Assembly (NCBI GenBank): GCA_963921825.1
Contig: OY997588.1
Coordinates: 9,934,001 to 9,998,000 of the forward strand
DNA from: Erodium maritimum
Taxonomy: Eukaryota > Streptophyta > Magnoliopsida > Geraniales > Geraniaceae
Direction of reading: 5' to 3'
DNA length: 64,000 nt
Under the pieces are notes generated by a model. That model made no database searches and was not told the DNA's origin. It saw nothing but the letters and a program-made list of their open reading frames with translations. Made by a program: the position numbers and the translations under genes. Positions 10,409-22,113 of the stretch are shown here, piece after piece (the stretch's first letter is position 1; each line of letters opens with the position of its first letter).

Positions 10409-12494
10409 GAGCATCCCCGGCCGGCGAGATGGCGCCGGCGAGATGGAATAAAGTAATTGGATTAAATCATCTCGCCAACTCACCGCCAGCGAGCTCTGCA
10501 GCGGGCTGGCGGGGAGGTGCCGGCGAGATGCAAAGAATTTTAATTTTTTAATGTTTTTTTATTTAAAACCAGATTTTGAATAGAAAAACAAAAAATACTA
10601 GAAGATCGATAACACAGCTTTGCCTTGACTGAGAAGACGATTAAGATGGAGAGAAACACAAAAGAAACCAACTAACACAAAGGAAACTAAAATGGAACGC
10701 CCGATAACATAAAAGGATATAGGTACTCATTAAAACAACGCAAATAAAAAGAAACCAACACAAAGGAAACTAAAACCAAGGAAAGTAACACAAAGGAAAC
10801 TACACCAACTAACATCTAGGCGTCTCCAAAATTATTCCAGAGATGTTCGACAAGATCGTCCTTCAAACGGTAATGCATACGTTCACTTTGTATCCTCTCA
10901 GTGTTTCCAAGTATGACATTGGTCGGGACGAAGCCTCCTCGTGCAATATGTGGTTGACTTGGACTACCTTATTCTGTTTGTTCACGATACCCGTCGTACG
11001 TATGACGTTCAGCCTCAACTATCATATTGTGCAGTATAATGCACGCATTCATGACCAAACCGATCGACTTGGGAGCCCACAAGCGGCTCGGTTGTTTGAT
11101 AATGTGAAACCGAGCTTGTAGTACGCCGAAAGCTCGTTCCACATCCTTCCTGCACGCTTCTTGGACTTCAGCGTACTTCTTCTGCTTCGGCGTTGACGGT
11201 AATGGAATTGTTTTTATGAACACTTGCCACGAAGGGTAAATACCGTCAGCAAGATAATAAGGAAGTGTGTAATCATTACCATTTATCGTGTAAGCAAACG
11301 GTGGTTGCCAACCGTTGATAACGTCCGCGAACAGCTTCGAATGGTTCAGGACCGTCAAATCGTTGTTCGACCCCGCCATGCCGAAGAAAGAGTGCCAAAT
11401 CCATAAGTCACGAGTTGCAACCGCCTCAAGGACAACGTTTGGTCGATTTCCGTGGTCCCTTCGGGAATGTGATCCTCGAAGGGCCTTTGGGCGGTTCTTC
11501 CATTCCCAGTGCACGTAGTCAAGACTTCCAAACATGCCCGGGAATCCGCGCGCTTCATTAATCGCCAAAATGTGGTCCATATCAGCTTGTGTAGGCTTCC
11601 GCCGGTATGTAGCACCAAAGACTTTATTCAGTGCACTGCAAAATGTGCGCAAACATTCCAAAGCCGTTGTTTCCCCTATCTTCACATACTCGTCAAACGC
11701 ATCAGCTGCAATTCCGTAACATAATTGCCTAATGGCGGCAGTACATTTCTGATAAGGAGATAATGAAACTTGACCCAATGCATCAAACATTTCCTTGAAG
11801 TAATCGTCGTGCTGCTCCAATGCATGAACGATACGGAGGAACGCCGACTTAGGCATTCTAAACCGACGCCGAAACTGTACCTCGGTGTACACAGGGTTGG
11901 TGTTGAAGTAGTCATTCATTAACCGTTCGTTTGCGGCTACCCGGTCACGTCGAATGTATTTGCGCTTCTTTGGTGGAGAATCCACCAAAGCGTCGTCCAA
12001 CATCTCCTCGGTTGACAGACAGTCTTCGAGCATGTCATTCAAAATAGAATCGAATTCCATATCATCAGGATTGAATTCCATGATGACGGACAAAGAAGGA
12101 TGAGTGTCGGGACGATACTTTATGAGAAGGATGAATAGTAGAGAGTGTGTGCATTTTTAGTTTGTGAGGGTGGGTTTATATAAGGTTTTAGGTTAGGTTT
12201 ATCATAAATATTGTAGTTATGGTGAGCGACGATCAAGGTTATTCGATTGGACGTACAGATATTTGTTGGATAATATACGTGGGGTTTAATTTTCAAAACA
12301 AATAGCATTGAAATCAAGCATTTTTAATTGGACAAAAAAGATTTTTGAAGATCATCATCTCATCTCGCCGGAGTAAGCTGCCAGCGAGAAGCACGTAGCC
12401 AGCGGTCCTCGCCTCCTCCTCGCCAGCTCCCCGCCTCATCCTCACCGACGACATCATCTCGCCAGCTGCTACTCGCCCACGACTGTGGGTGCTC
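10409..12494 (-). mobile_element. Complete-looking PIF/Harbinger transposon, 2086 bp
   Basis: A 3-bp TAA duplication (10406-10408 and 12495-12497) flanks ends reading GAGCATCCCC and, inverted, GAGCACCCAC. Repeated GGCGAGATG/CTCGCC motifs lie just inside both ends. The body encodes one intact transposase on the minus strand. The Myb-like second protein that autonomous PIF elements usually carry is not seen. The element therefore looks recent but may need a partner protein in trans (inference). Confidence 0.88.
10969..12081 (-). CDS. PIF/Harbinger transposase (DDE nuclease)
   Basis: A single exon of 370 aa on the minus strand with no stop or frameshift. The start is the ATG at 12081; an upstream TTG was not used. 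An acidic N-terminus is followed by a basic KKRK patch (about 38-41), a helical region and the Harbinger nuclease domain. Likely catalytic acids are D188 (GSLDYVHWEW), D279 (YYLADGIYPSW) and E315 (RKDVERAFGVLQ), with the conserved SNNDLTVLN and CIILHNMIVE blocks in place. It would cut and rejoin at the element termini with TTA/TAA target preference. Length and motif order match full-length plant PIF-like transposases. Activity is inferred only from the intact frame. Confidence 0.92.
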   Translation of the reverse strand: MEFNPDDMEFDSILNDMLEDCLSTEEMLDDALVDSPPKKRKYIRRDRVAANERLMNDYFNTNPVYTEVQFRRRFRMPKSAFLRIVHALEQHDDYFKEMFDALGQVSLSPYQKCTAAIRQLCYGIAADAFDEYVKIGETTALECLRTFCSALNKVFGATYRRKPTQADMDHILAINEARGFPGMFGSLDYVHWEWKNRPKALRGSHSRRDHGNRPNVVLEAVATRDLWIWHSFFGMAGSNNDLTVLNHSKLFADVINGWQPPFAYTINGNDYTLPYYLADGIYPSWQVFIKTIPLPSTPKQKKYAEVQEACRKDVERAFGVLQARFHIIKQPSRLWAPKSIGLVMNACIILHNMIVEAERHTYDGYREQTE

Positions 12495-12497
12495 TAA

Positions 12498-13211
12498 ACT
12501 ATAAGTTTTTCTCAGATTAGAGAAAGTATCATTTAAAGTGTATCCGCGTGTCTTTATTTGGAGCCTAATCTTGTGGGAGTTAGACTTTTTCTACCTCATA
12601 AAATTGAAAGTTGTAATATTTATTTAATTAGTAAAACGTAGTCAACAAAATTCATATTTATAAAAATTTAAATTATAGTTTGTGCTGAAGAATAGATCCA
12701 TGAATTTGAATTAAAAACTACTAATTTTCATATTGCGGATTTTTAGATAAAGTTCATTAGGTATTGTCTATTGACTAAATAAGTAATATTATTTAGTTGA
12801 ATTTATTAAATAAAAAACGTAAAATGATTGAATAATATATATAAAACAAATATATATATAAAAATATAATAAAATTAATAAAGAAAATATAAAAACAAAG
12901 AACAAAAAAATATAAAATAGTTAATCGGAGTTGAAAGAAAAAAATTGTGTGAAGAATTAAAAGAACATAGAATAAATAAAGTTGAAAGTAGAATAAAATA
13001 AAAATAAAATAAAAATGTATTTTTTTTAAAAGGCGATGTGGCGCCTCCTCATTCGTCACTAACGATTCATGAATCGTGCGATTTTGATTCGCATTAGTGA
13101 ATCGAAACCCTTGAATTCATGAATCAATTTACTAAATAGAGAATCGAAACCCCACAAAAAACACGGCATATCGTTTAACATTTTCCTACAATCAATGCAT
13201 ATACCTTTGTA
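12498..13211. other. AT-rich intergenic DNA
   Basis: Very AT-rich, with short (TA)n-like tracts near 12835-12870. No gene recognised. A minus-strand ORF at 12793-13059 is Phe/Ile/Tyr-rich and looks like translated AT-rich noise. Confidence 0.5.
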
Positions 13212-13900
13212 TTAGAGCATCTATAATAGACGATTCGTGCACGCAACCCACGACCCACGCTTAGTAGGTTGGAACCGCAAGTCGCACGCTGTGGCGTGTA
13301 TGTCTCGCAGTTCCAACTAATTAAACGTGAGTCGTGGGTCGTGGTTCGCGACTCACGTTTATGGGTCGGTGGGTCGCGCACCAACCAAACCCACGCTGAC
13401 ACATGGCAAGATCGGGAAAAAAATCTGCCCGTTGAAGCAATGGTCAGAAACGGTTATATATTTTTTAATTAAATTAAACCCGAATATAACATAAAAATCA
13501 AATTTTCTTCATCCCATCAAACCACCAACATTTCTCAATTTTCTCTCTACTTTCACTCTCAAATTCTCAACTCTCTCTCTCAAAAAATTCGATCAAAAAT
13601 ATCTGACGGTGAAACTCAACGTGGGTCTTCATCGAAGGCAGAAGATTACATGTTGGATGAAGTCAACCCAGATGATCTCCAGCTCAACGCGGATCAACTA
13701 GGTGACTTTCAACGGATATTGAACATCAACAATCTCAACAACCCTTTCATGCAGGTTGGTTTCAGTCCTATCACTTTAAGCCATTACATGCAACCTGGTT
13801 TCAACCTAAGATCATTCATCCTATGTATTTTCAACTTCTCGTCTTTCAACTCTTTGATTATTATTTTTTGATGTAAAGTATCAATTTTTTTATTATAAAT
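13212..13900 (+). mobile_element. Harbinger-type remnant, left end with hairpin
   Basis: TTA followed by GAGCATC at 13212 resembles the end of the intact element at 10409. At 13240-13355 an imperfect palindrome of about 115 bp shares sequence with the 2577-2700 hairpin. Further in, 13650-13872 is open for 73 aa (start MLDEVNPDDLQLNADQ), which may be the start of an element-encoded accessory protein, but this is a guess. No right end was found. Confidence 0.45.
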
Positions 13901-14280
13901 ATTATTAAATAAATTTAGCAAACATCCATTCAACATCCACATAACTTATTCTCTAGTAGGTCTCACTAGTGTGATACACAATTTACATTAAAATGTTGAG
14001 ACTTATCATTATGTATAGTTAATGCATCAGTCTCTCGAATCTGAACTTTTTAGTAAATCTCACTATTGTACATATTCTTAGATCATATTATTTTGGGACA
14101 AAATCACAACAAAGTTGCCAAACCTTGAAACAAGACAAAGTAAAGGACTTATTAAGCGTTTTTTTTAAGTTTCGATCGTTAGATTGAATACACCTCAGTC
14201 CTAGTAAAAAAGAATGAGATTATTCTAATTAAAGTCCAAGTCTTTTGAATCAAGTTATATATTATGTTAAATACACAGTT
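13901..14280. other. AT-rich intergenic DNA
   Basis: Nothing recognised between the Harbinger remnant and the LINE-like insertion. Confidence 0.4.
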
Positions 14281-15383
14281 AAAATGTCAATTCTACTTTC
14301 CAACAAAAAAAGGTGCGCAGGGTTTTATCTATGCGAAGTCGCTCCCTCCTTCAATTACTGTTGAAGCCGATTGTGCTTCCTTCAATCTCCACTCACACCA
14401 AAGCCTCTCTCCTCGCCTGTGACTCTTCTCTTCATCCTATCTTTTGAAATCAAAGATAGGATCATAAAAAGCTCACGGAGAACCCTAATAGGGGTATTAC
14501 TTGAACCCTAAAAGGGTTGACCTTATCGCCGGCGGCAACACCACAAACGGCCTCGATCCCACGCAGGAGCCTCACGCCGGCCACACCTCGACGTCCTCCT
14601 CTACCGATCATCGCCCCAATCCTCCTCCACTAGTTTGCTGGACAGGAACTTCCCCCCATCGGCTTTCATGTCGGATCCGACAACCTTTTTTCATCCTATG
14701 GCTGTCATCCTCCCGGAACCGGTCCGCTCACCTCCTGATCCGGTGATTGAGAGCCAAACCGATCACACCACAGGGATCAGTGCAGACCCGAAGGATAGGT
14801 AGGTCCCTCCGTCTCGGCCACAACCTCTGCCTGATGAAGGTGGGCTCGCGGTGAAACCGGATCATCTCGGTAGATGGAACCCTAGGGGGATAGGTAGCCG
14901 ACGGGAAACCGCAGGTGAATATTCGAGGGAGATGGATCGTCTCAAGGATCCACAGATAGAGGTGTTAGGGCCTCCTTCGACAGAATGAGAAGACCCGGCG
15001 GGGGTGGGAGGGTCTGACTACGGACTATACCCACAAACCCGGGACTACTAGTACTGGGAAGTCTCGAAAAAGCCGCAATCAGAGCACCAGTTTCAAGTTT
15101 GCGTTATGTTTTTTACTATTTTAGTTTGGGTTGGTTAGTTCTTTTCGCTTGCTGGATTAGGTATTTTATGTTTAGTACCTTTGAAATGTGGGTAAGGGGA
15201 TGTCTTGAGTTTTGTCTGCGATCAAAAGCAGGCTATCTTCTACGGGACCATGAGCACTGGGCTTGTTACGGTCGGCCTAAACACATATCTGGAACCCAGA
15301 GCAGTTATGCTCTACATTATATGGTTTATTATTTGCAATAATACACTTTCCCGGTTATCCGTTTAAAAAAAATGTCAATTCTA
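14281..15383 (+). mobile_element. Non-autonomous LINE-like retroposon with perfect 15-bp target-site duplications
   Basis: The identical 15-mer AAAATGTCAATTCTA occurs at 14281-14295 and 15369-15383. Between them lies a GC-richer 1.07 kb insert ending in TTTAAAAAAAA, a plus-strand poly(A) tail. The 5' part (14500-14760) is Pro/Ser-rich and open only in pieces; no reverse transcriptase domain is present. I read this as an internally deleted LINE copy. The perfect duplication suggests a fairly young insertion. Confidence 0.8.
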
Positions 15384-16036
15384 TTAGCAGTTATAAATTG
15401 CACTTACAAACATAGAACTAAAACCTGAAAAACCCATAAAAAAGAATAAGCTACCAAAACAGACTTACAAACAAGGGTGTCATCAGTCATAACAATTATA
15501 GTGAAAGATTGCAAAAAAAGGGACAAAAATAAACTCTTAATCTCAAGAAAATAAGAGACCTTATATTGACCACTAGATATCAACAGCCCTTGTGGACATG
15601 ACTGTATAGTACTTTTAGCACTAATGTTGATCAGAATGGTGTGATATGTATAGGTGATGGAGATTAAAGTTGAAGGAAACAAAGAGAGGAATAGAAGGAG
15701 AAAAAAGATAGCATGTTTTCCGCCATATCTTTTCTGTAGTTTGAAAAGCCATATGAGGTCAAAGTTGTAAGAGTAAAACATGAACAAAGCAAAAGAACTA
15801 AAACATGTGTCAACATAGCTAACGTTTAATACATTGTTATAACGAAACCACAACACCGACAGTCCTTGCTAGCTTCATGGCAGAAGAGAGCTCCACGACA
15901 AAGCCTCCAACATAAACATACACACATATGTAATCATAACATGATAGAAACTAACCTAGCTCAAAGCTTATTTGACCCTAAAACGAGCTACACGTGGACA
16001 AACAAACCAACATAGAGACACAAAAGAGAGGTCCGA
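15384..16036. other. Intergenic DNA with a doubtful minus-strand ORF
   Basis: A 150-aa minus-strand ORF (15404-15856) is hydrophobic, with no homology I recognise and no clear promoter. It may be chance. Nothing else is seen. Confidence 0.3.
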
Positions 16037-16357
16037 TCATGGGAATGGAAGCAAGGGGGGTGAGCCAACACCGACACCAGGGAATGGAAGCAAGGGAGAT
16101 GAGCCAAGACCACCACCACCACCACCAACACCAACACCAGGGAACGGAGCACAACCACCAGCCGGGAAGGCACAGTAGAGTCCTCCGCTAGCTCCGGGAA
16201 CACCGAACCCAGGATCGAACCCTCCCACCACTCCTCCATACACGTTCTCTGGCTGCACTACCTTCTCCTTCAGGACTCTTCCTCCTTCCACATCCCAAAC
16301 ACCCATCATCGTCAACATCACCACCACCACCACCACCTTACCTGCAACTCTCTCCAT
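16037..16357 (-). CDS. Small secreted glycine-rich protein
   Basis: A single-exon 106-aa ORF. The start at 16357 gives a basic first few residues and a long hydrophobic core (VVVVVVMLTMMG), i.e. a signal peptide. The mature part begins about GGRVLKEKVVQPENVYGG and becomes Gly/Pro/Phe-rich with two Cys (LYCAFPAGGCAPFPG) and a GGGGGG run. Tandem GVGV/PLLPFPG-type repeats sit at the C-terminus. A TATA-like TATAAG on the minus strand (16413-16418) lies at a fitting distance. The layout resembles small cell-wall glycine-rich proteins. The exact family and role are unknown. Confidence 0.6.
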   Translation of the reverse strand: MERVAGKVVVVVVMLTMMGVWDVEGGRVLKEKVVQPENVYGGVVGGFDPGFGVPGASGGLYCAFPAGGCAPFPGVGVGGGGGGLGSSPLLPFPGVGVGSPPLLPFP

Positions 16358-16412
16358 CTCTCTCTCTCACCTATCTAATAAGTAATAACCACCACTTACA
16401 ATAAGGACCCTT

Positions 16413-16418
16413 CTTATA
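16413..16418 (-). promoter_or_regulatory. TATA box of the glycine-rich protein gene
   Basis: TATAAG on the minus strand about 56 bases upstream of the ATG, implying a very short leader. Confidence 0.5.
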
Positions 16419-18430
16419 GTACCCTCACGTGGAAGGCCCCTCGCAATACACATAACCCACACTAGGGCTAGTAAAATAAACACTTCCTCTTTTATGTCAG
16501 CTATAATAAACCATGCCCAAAGTTGATGGTTACACTAGTAATAATGTCACATTGCTATAGGAGATTTTATTAATTTACACCTATTTTTGGCTGGGCTACC
16601 ACAATGATTATGCCAAAGTGTTGGATTTTCTATATTAGCATCAACGTCTTAGATAAAATATATTGTACTACAATATGGGCCACCAACTGAACAATATGCT
16701 GAGGATTTATGGTGAGAGAGTCTAGGAATTTAAGACGTCCTACCTAACACAAAATGACATGTAGTAATTAAGACCACTCAGCTCATTAATATTCTTGTAA
16801 GAAAGCTGACAGTAGCTCATTAATATTGTTTTCAACACTTCTTTCCTTGCATTTTATTAGTGATTCAACTCATTGCTCTCTCTCATCGATATCTTTCCAT
16901 ACATAGAAACATGTCATTAATGTTCTTATTAGATGCGCGGTAACAAAGATGATAAAAAGGCGGTTCAAATTTAAAAACTACACCTAACAACACCCAATCT
17001 TTATTAATTAAAAATTCTGATGTATACATGTAAGCGGAATTATAATATCGAATTTAAAGTGAAAAGTAAAAGGGTGAGACAGAAGTTATGACCCGTAGGT
17101 ACCGACGTTAACCCTATTACTAAATACCCGACTAAATCAGGGACAACTAATAGTGGATTGTCTCTACGCGGATGGATACTTAGCTGCAACTCACAGTCAT
17201 CATTTCTCGACTCGACCTGAAATCCCGCATGATATAACGGACAACTAAAGAGAACACTAGGAAACATGGGACCTAGGATGTCGTGTTTGCCCTGATCTTG
17301 GTATGCCGAGGTGTGCATCCCCACACACGCCTTGGAGGTATCGCAATCAATGCTTAGTTCCTGATTCGACCTGAAAATTCTTGCCCCGATTGATATGGAT
17401 CGGTTGAAGGAGGGTAGCCATCCAGGAGAACTCTAGGGAATAAGGGAATCAGGGTGTCGGTCAAGGCCCGACCTTTGTAGGGGGAGGTGTGTATCCCCAT
17501 CCACACCCTGTTACTCGTTCATCACCTTGTTGAGTCTGGCGAGGACGGTGATGACTCTAGTGACAGAGGAGGTGGTGGCGGCGGCTCGGGTTGCACCAGA
17601 GACGGTGGCAGTGGCGGCTCTGATGACAGATGAGGAGGTGGTTGTAGTGGCGGCTCTATTAGTGAAGGACGCAAGGATGACAACGACTTTGCTGAGAAAT
17701 GAGCTGGCGGCGGTGGCAGTGGCGACGCTGGTGGAGACAGAGGCGGCGACGCTATTGACGACGTTGAAAACGACACTGGAGAGAAGATTCACACAAGGAC
17801 GGGGAGACGGGACAAGCCGCAGGAGAGCTGAGATGAAGTCCGAGAGACGGGGTTGGTCCCCGTCAATAGCAAGATGCATGACAACGGCGACATGGGCATA
17901 TTGCGATGCCACTACTGATATACGAGGACCGATTAAAGCTTTTATGATGAGATAGCAATTGAGGTTCGAACTCCCATGAGCGGACTAGGACCGACTGCCA
18001 TTGGAGAGAGCTCTGTACAATCCGGTGACGGAGACGAAGGGAGAGGCAGAGGTGGCGTAGGACGCGGACGGTGTCGTTTCTTTTTCGGTCGTACCAGTTT
18101 GATAAAGCCCAATGACACAACTGATGATATGAGAGGAGGGTACTCATATGGTGGTGTGATGTGGAGGGATCAATTAATATATTGGAGAACATCATATGAA
18201 CAGTGCTACAAAAGCTTCAGTAGAGAGGGGACCAAGGAAGTTAACCAAAAAAAATTGAGGAGGAACAGAGCAATGACAACATGCAAAAAAAAGAGAGGAA
18301 CTAGGTCTACAGATTTTTGACTCGACAATTAAAACTACACACGAATTTGATTATTTAAATTACATTTTAGTTTAGTTTATCGACTTTTTTATATAGACAA
18401 TGGACACGTCGAAACCTGAATAAAAAGTTT
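16419..18430. other. Intergenic and repeat-like region
   Basis: No recognised gene. At 17210-17510 two diverged direct repeats of about 160 bp each contain a CGACCTGAAA block and a GTGTGCATCCCCACAC / GTGTGTATCCCCATCC block. From 17520 to 18060 the DNA is GC-richer, with Ala/Thr/Val codon runs open on both strands, which looks like transposon debris rather than a gene. Confidence 0.35.
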
Positions 18431-19945
18431 TGTTTTTTTTTTTATCAGCAAGACATATTATAAAACCTGCTCTTCGAAATGAAGAACATGGGTGAAGCAT
18501 TACAAGAAGAGCATTCTATCAATGGAACCTCATAAACAACCTTAAACAGAGGATTACACAACCAACCGCATGAAATGGTAGAACCCAGATGAAACAGCCA
18601 ACAAACACTTACAAGGACTGAAAATGATTTAGTTCTAGAAACTAGATTTGACTAACAATAAGCTCAGAAAAAAGATCTAAACATCCGAGTTTGACAACCA
18701 TTAAGCCCAAATAGAGTCCAGTAGAGAGCTCCAACCCGAAGCCCCCAAACCCTAATCTAAGGAGGATTGACATCATGTCCGTTGTCCACAAAATCCCCCA
18801 ATGAGAGAGGGATCTTGCAAGAGCCGGGGCCAAGACCACAAACGGTAGGGACATTAATCTAACTCCACAACCAGTCAATCAAAATCCAGGTCATAGACCC
18901 CATGCCATCACCGGAGGACAACACCAACCCGACGATTCCGACCAAAAATGGAGGGGGGCACAGGAAATCGATTGATAGTAGAGGAGAAGAAAACGGAAAT
19001 GAAAACCTTCCTTACAAAAGGGTAAGGGGAGAAGCCATACCTGACCCAACCTCAATTCCAAAGATCCGAGAACCCGACCTTCAGAAGGCGCCACCGAAGA
19101 AGACGAACCCACCAGCTACAGCTTCCAAGCTTCTCTTCTGCACGATCCTAGGGGGAAACGCGAGCCACACCCAGAAAAGGAGCTGTTCGATTGAAGAGGA
19201 ACAGAAGCCCTCCACCATGACTCCGAAGTCGCCACTGTCGGTGCTGGAGAAGCCTTCAGAAACGCGAAGAACCTCTCTAGGGAGAAGTAGATCGTGCCAC
19301 GCCCGAAGCTGGAAAGCCCCCCAAGGCCATAGATCTGGTTGTAGAAGGCCCAGATCTAACGAGGAGAGAGGAGTCCCGAGCCGCACCACCACATGCCGCC
19401 AACGTCCGACTCCGAACCGCATCTATCCACTCTAGTGAAGGGGAAGAAGGGACGTCCCACGGCCGGAACGGAGCTGAGTATCAACGCCGTGGAAAGGGGC
19501 CACAATCCCCAACTCGCCAGGGAAGGAGGAGAGGGCGGAGAAAAGGGAGGAGAGAAGAAAAATCCCTCATCTTCACCAAGAGATCCCCCAAACCATCACC
19601 GATGATCGATGTGAAGAGCCCTACTGGGGCCAGCACCACCAGAGGCCGTAGCTATTCAGATCTGAGCCTAAGATGACCAGATCTGAAAGAGCCGGCGTGG
19701 ACGAGACCTACACCAGCGAATTCCGGCAACTCTTCACCAACAACCACAGAAACAGACAACAGAGGGTCAGATCTGAGACGAAAACCAGATATGAGAAGAT
19801 AAAAGGCTAAAACAAGCTCGGGGGAAGAACAAAACGAAGGGGAGAAGAAGAAAGGCCCCGCCGGCGACCTCCATGGTCGAGAAGACCAGGAGAGCACCGA
19901 CGGAGCAAGGGAACGGTGATGCTGAGAAGAAGAGGCCAAGCGGCT
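18431..19945 (-). mobile_element. LINE-like retroposon remnant
   Basis: The left edge is a T-run followed by ATCAGCA, the same inverted poly(A) 3' end as the element at 2868. The rest is GC-rich compared with flanks and open only in fragments. The right edge is set by the return to AT-rich DNA. No convincing target-site duplication was found and no reverse transcriptase motif is visible. Confidence 0.5.
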
Positions 19946-20181
19946 AAAAAACAGTTATTCAGTATAATATATAACACAATTACCTATTTATTCGATAATA
20001 ATGATAGTCAATCTCCTTCTCACGAAGTCACGATTCAATTACATTGGCTGATTTATTTTGATGTTTTAACAAGTAAAAATTCCAGATAGCTCGATAAAAC
20101 AGCTAGAATGTCGTATTTGTATGAAAAATAATAAGCCGAGTGTGTATAGATATGTGCTATGTGAAGAGCTTTAATCATACC

Positions 20182-20263
20182 GTGAGCGTGCCGGAGTGGT
20201 TATCGGGCATGACTAGAAATCATGTGGGCTTTGCCCGCGCAGGTTCGAATCCTGCCGCTCACG
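20182..20263 (+). tRNA. tRNA-Ser(AGA): tRNA-Ser (anticodon AGA)
   Basis: 82-nt class II tRNA. The 7-bp acceptor stem pairs GTGAGCG with CGCTCAC and the discriminator is G. The anticodon loop is CTAGAAA, giving AGA. A long variable arm (GTGGGCTTTGCCCGC) and a T-arm with GGTTCGAATCC follow. A T6 run directly after it is the Pol III terminator. Confidence 0.96.
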
Positions 20264-20264
20264 A

Positions 20265-20270
20265 TTTTTT
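20265..20270 (+). terminator. Pol III terminator of tRNA-Ser
   Basis: Run of six T residues one base after the tRNA end. Confidence 0.8.
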
Positions 20271-20970
20271 GTATAACAAGTTTTATGGTTGAAAAATGTT
20301 CTAAAATTGTAACCGTAACGTAAGACTGATTAACTTATGGTATTTACCAAATTAAGAAACTCTTGTAAATACGGATGTATAAGATTGATTTTGTTGTCTT
20401 TTCAGCCCGTTGGTAACTACCAAGTATATACAATCTTTAATCTTTCTTGCCGTGAGGCGTGACTATTTTTATGTTATTTTATTTTTTCTACAAACTTATC
20501 TGTACAAATGTAGGAATGAGTTATAGTAAAAATCATTTTTAAAATGAATACTAGGATCTGTTATTTTTCGTTAAAAACATTTGGTGTCAAATAATTTTAG
20601 TTGAGTTACATTACCTTTTTTTTGTTTTTATGAATAAATTTCAGTTTTTACTTTTTTATTTAGCCATTTGAAGTATTAATTTTCACTTGGTTTAGTATCT
20701 TTCATAGTTTGATGTATGACACTTCATATAAAAGCATTCATAACTTGTCAATGGAAATTTTGATTAATTAGTTTGTTTGAAACAAACGACGAAGAATTGC
20801 ATTGATAATGTCAATAAAAACATATAAAGAGGGCTAAATGCCTCGGGAATTAAAATAAACCGGGTCTCCCGTAAGTGATCCGGCGTTTTTGGACCCGCTG
20901 AAATAATCTAATTTTCATCTTAGACAAAGATATAAATTCATATGTCTTACCTTTAACTGAAAGAAAAAAA
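20271..20970. other. AT-rich intergenic DNA
   Basis: Nothing recognised between tRNA-Ser and the LINE fragment. Confidence 0.5.
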
Positions 20971-22113
20971 AATAAACAACTGAATCAAAATGCAACAAAT
21001 TAAAGCCAAAAAAACAACAGAAAGACCTTGGTGTAGGCATGCTTCTCCAAGACACAACAGAGAGGACCAGTCCCGGGTCGTGAGGGGTAGATCACCAACC
21101 TTCTACCCCCCGTGCTCCTTGGCAACTCATGGTTCCTGGCGGGGCTTTTTTGCAGTCTGCGCCTGATCAAAGTCGTCTTCTTCTTCATTGACGAGCCGGT
21201 ACATTGTGGTTGGGGCCCCGACATATCGAGGACCTGTTTCAATTGGCTCGTGCGGGTGTAGAATTGCCCCGTCTTGCTCTATCCTTTGGCCTTCACCATC
21301 TTCAAGCGCTTGTGACTCAAGCCTCTTATGTGCTCTTGAGGCTCTTTCTTCTTCCCTATCTGAGGGGGAAACTCAACCTCCAATTGAGAGCCCTCCAGAG
21401 AAGGTAATCATGATTGTGTGGGGCTCCCATTGACATAGTTGAGGTTCCCGTCCTACGCCTCCCGATCATCCGCCGGCTCACATTATCTAGGTCACAGGTC
21501 TTTATGATCGCGCATGTCTTGTCTAACGATCTTGGATGCGCCTATTAAGAAATTGGAGGCTTTCTTGAGGGAAGCAATACCCCACGACCATAGAGGGAGA
21601 CGGGCTGGTCTCCTCCACCACGGGATTAGCTCTCGATAAATGTTGATGGGGCAGTGTTCTTAGATACATAGCGGATGGGATAGAGCTGGTTATGCAGGGA
21701 TGACATGGGTTGTGTCGTGGAGGGAAACAATGGTGTATTACTAGGAAAACTAGGCCCATAATTTGTTGAAGCCATGACCATCCTACGGGCTCTACAATGG
21801 ACCCGAGACCAGGAACGTACCAGGCTCATCATTAAGAGTGATGCACAGTATGTGATGAGTCTGATTTTGTGGTCCAACCCGCTTTACTCACCGGTGGGAT
21901 GAATTATCCAAGAATGTCGCTCTATCATGTTCACCCTCGAGGATGTTAAACTCGACTATGTTTCTAGGACATCGAACAATACAACCTATTGGTTGGCTCG
22001 GGAGGCCCGTTCTATGTTTATCTTATCGTGGTCCAATTTCTCTATCTCGGATGTGCTTTTATGTATTTTTTGTCTATTCAAATAAAATGATTTTAAGTCA
22101 TCGTTTCTCAAAA
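20971..22113 (+). mobile_element. 5'-truncated LINE with decayed RNase H domain
   Basis: From 21768 the plus strand reads an RNase H-like segment of the kind at the C-terminus of plant LINE polyproteins: EAMTILRALQWTRDQ, then IIKSDAQYV, and after an in-frame stop at about 21899, IIQECRSI, LDYVSRTSNNTTYWLAREA. The conserved SDA Asp is present; the usual His of the AHxLA motif is Tyr. The copy ends with a 3' UTR-like TTCAAATAAAATG and CTCAAAAAG. Stops and frameshifts show it is dead. Confidence 0.68.

Noticed and set aside
15404-15856. 150-aa minus-strand hydrophobic ORF as a membrane protein gene
   Set aside because: No family match, no promoter or splice evidence, and Phe/Leu-rich composition expected from AT-rich DNA.
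17511-17955. Ala/Thr-rich ORFs on both strands
   Set aside because: Overlapping low-complexity frames without domain, start context or splice sites.
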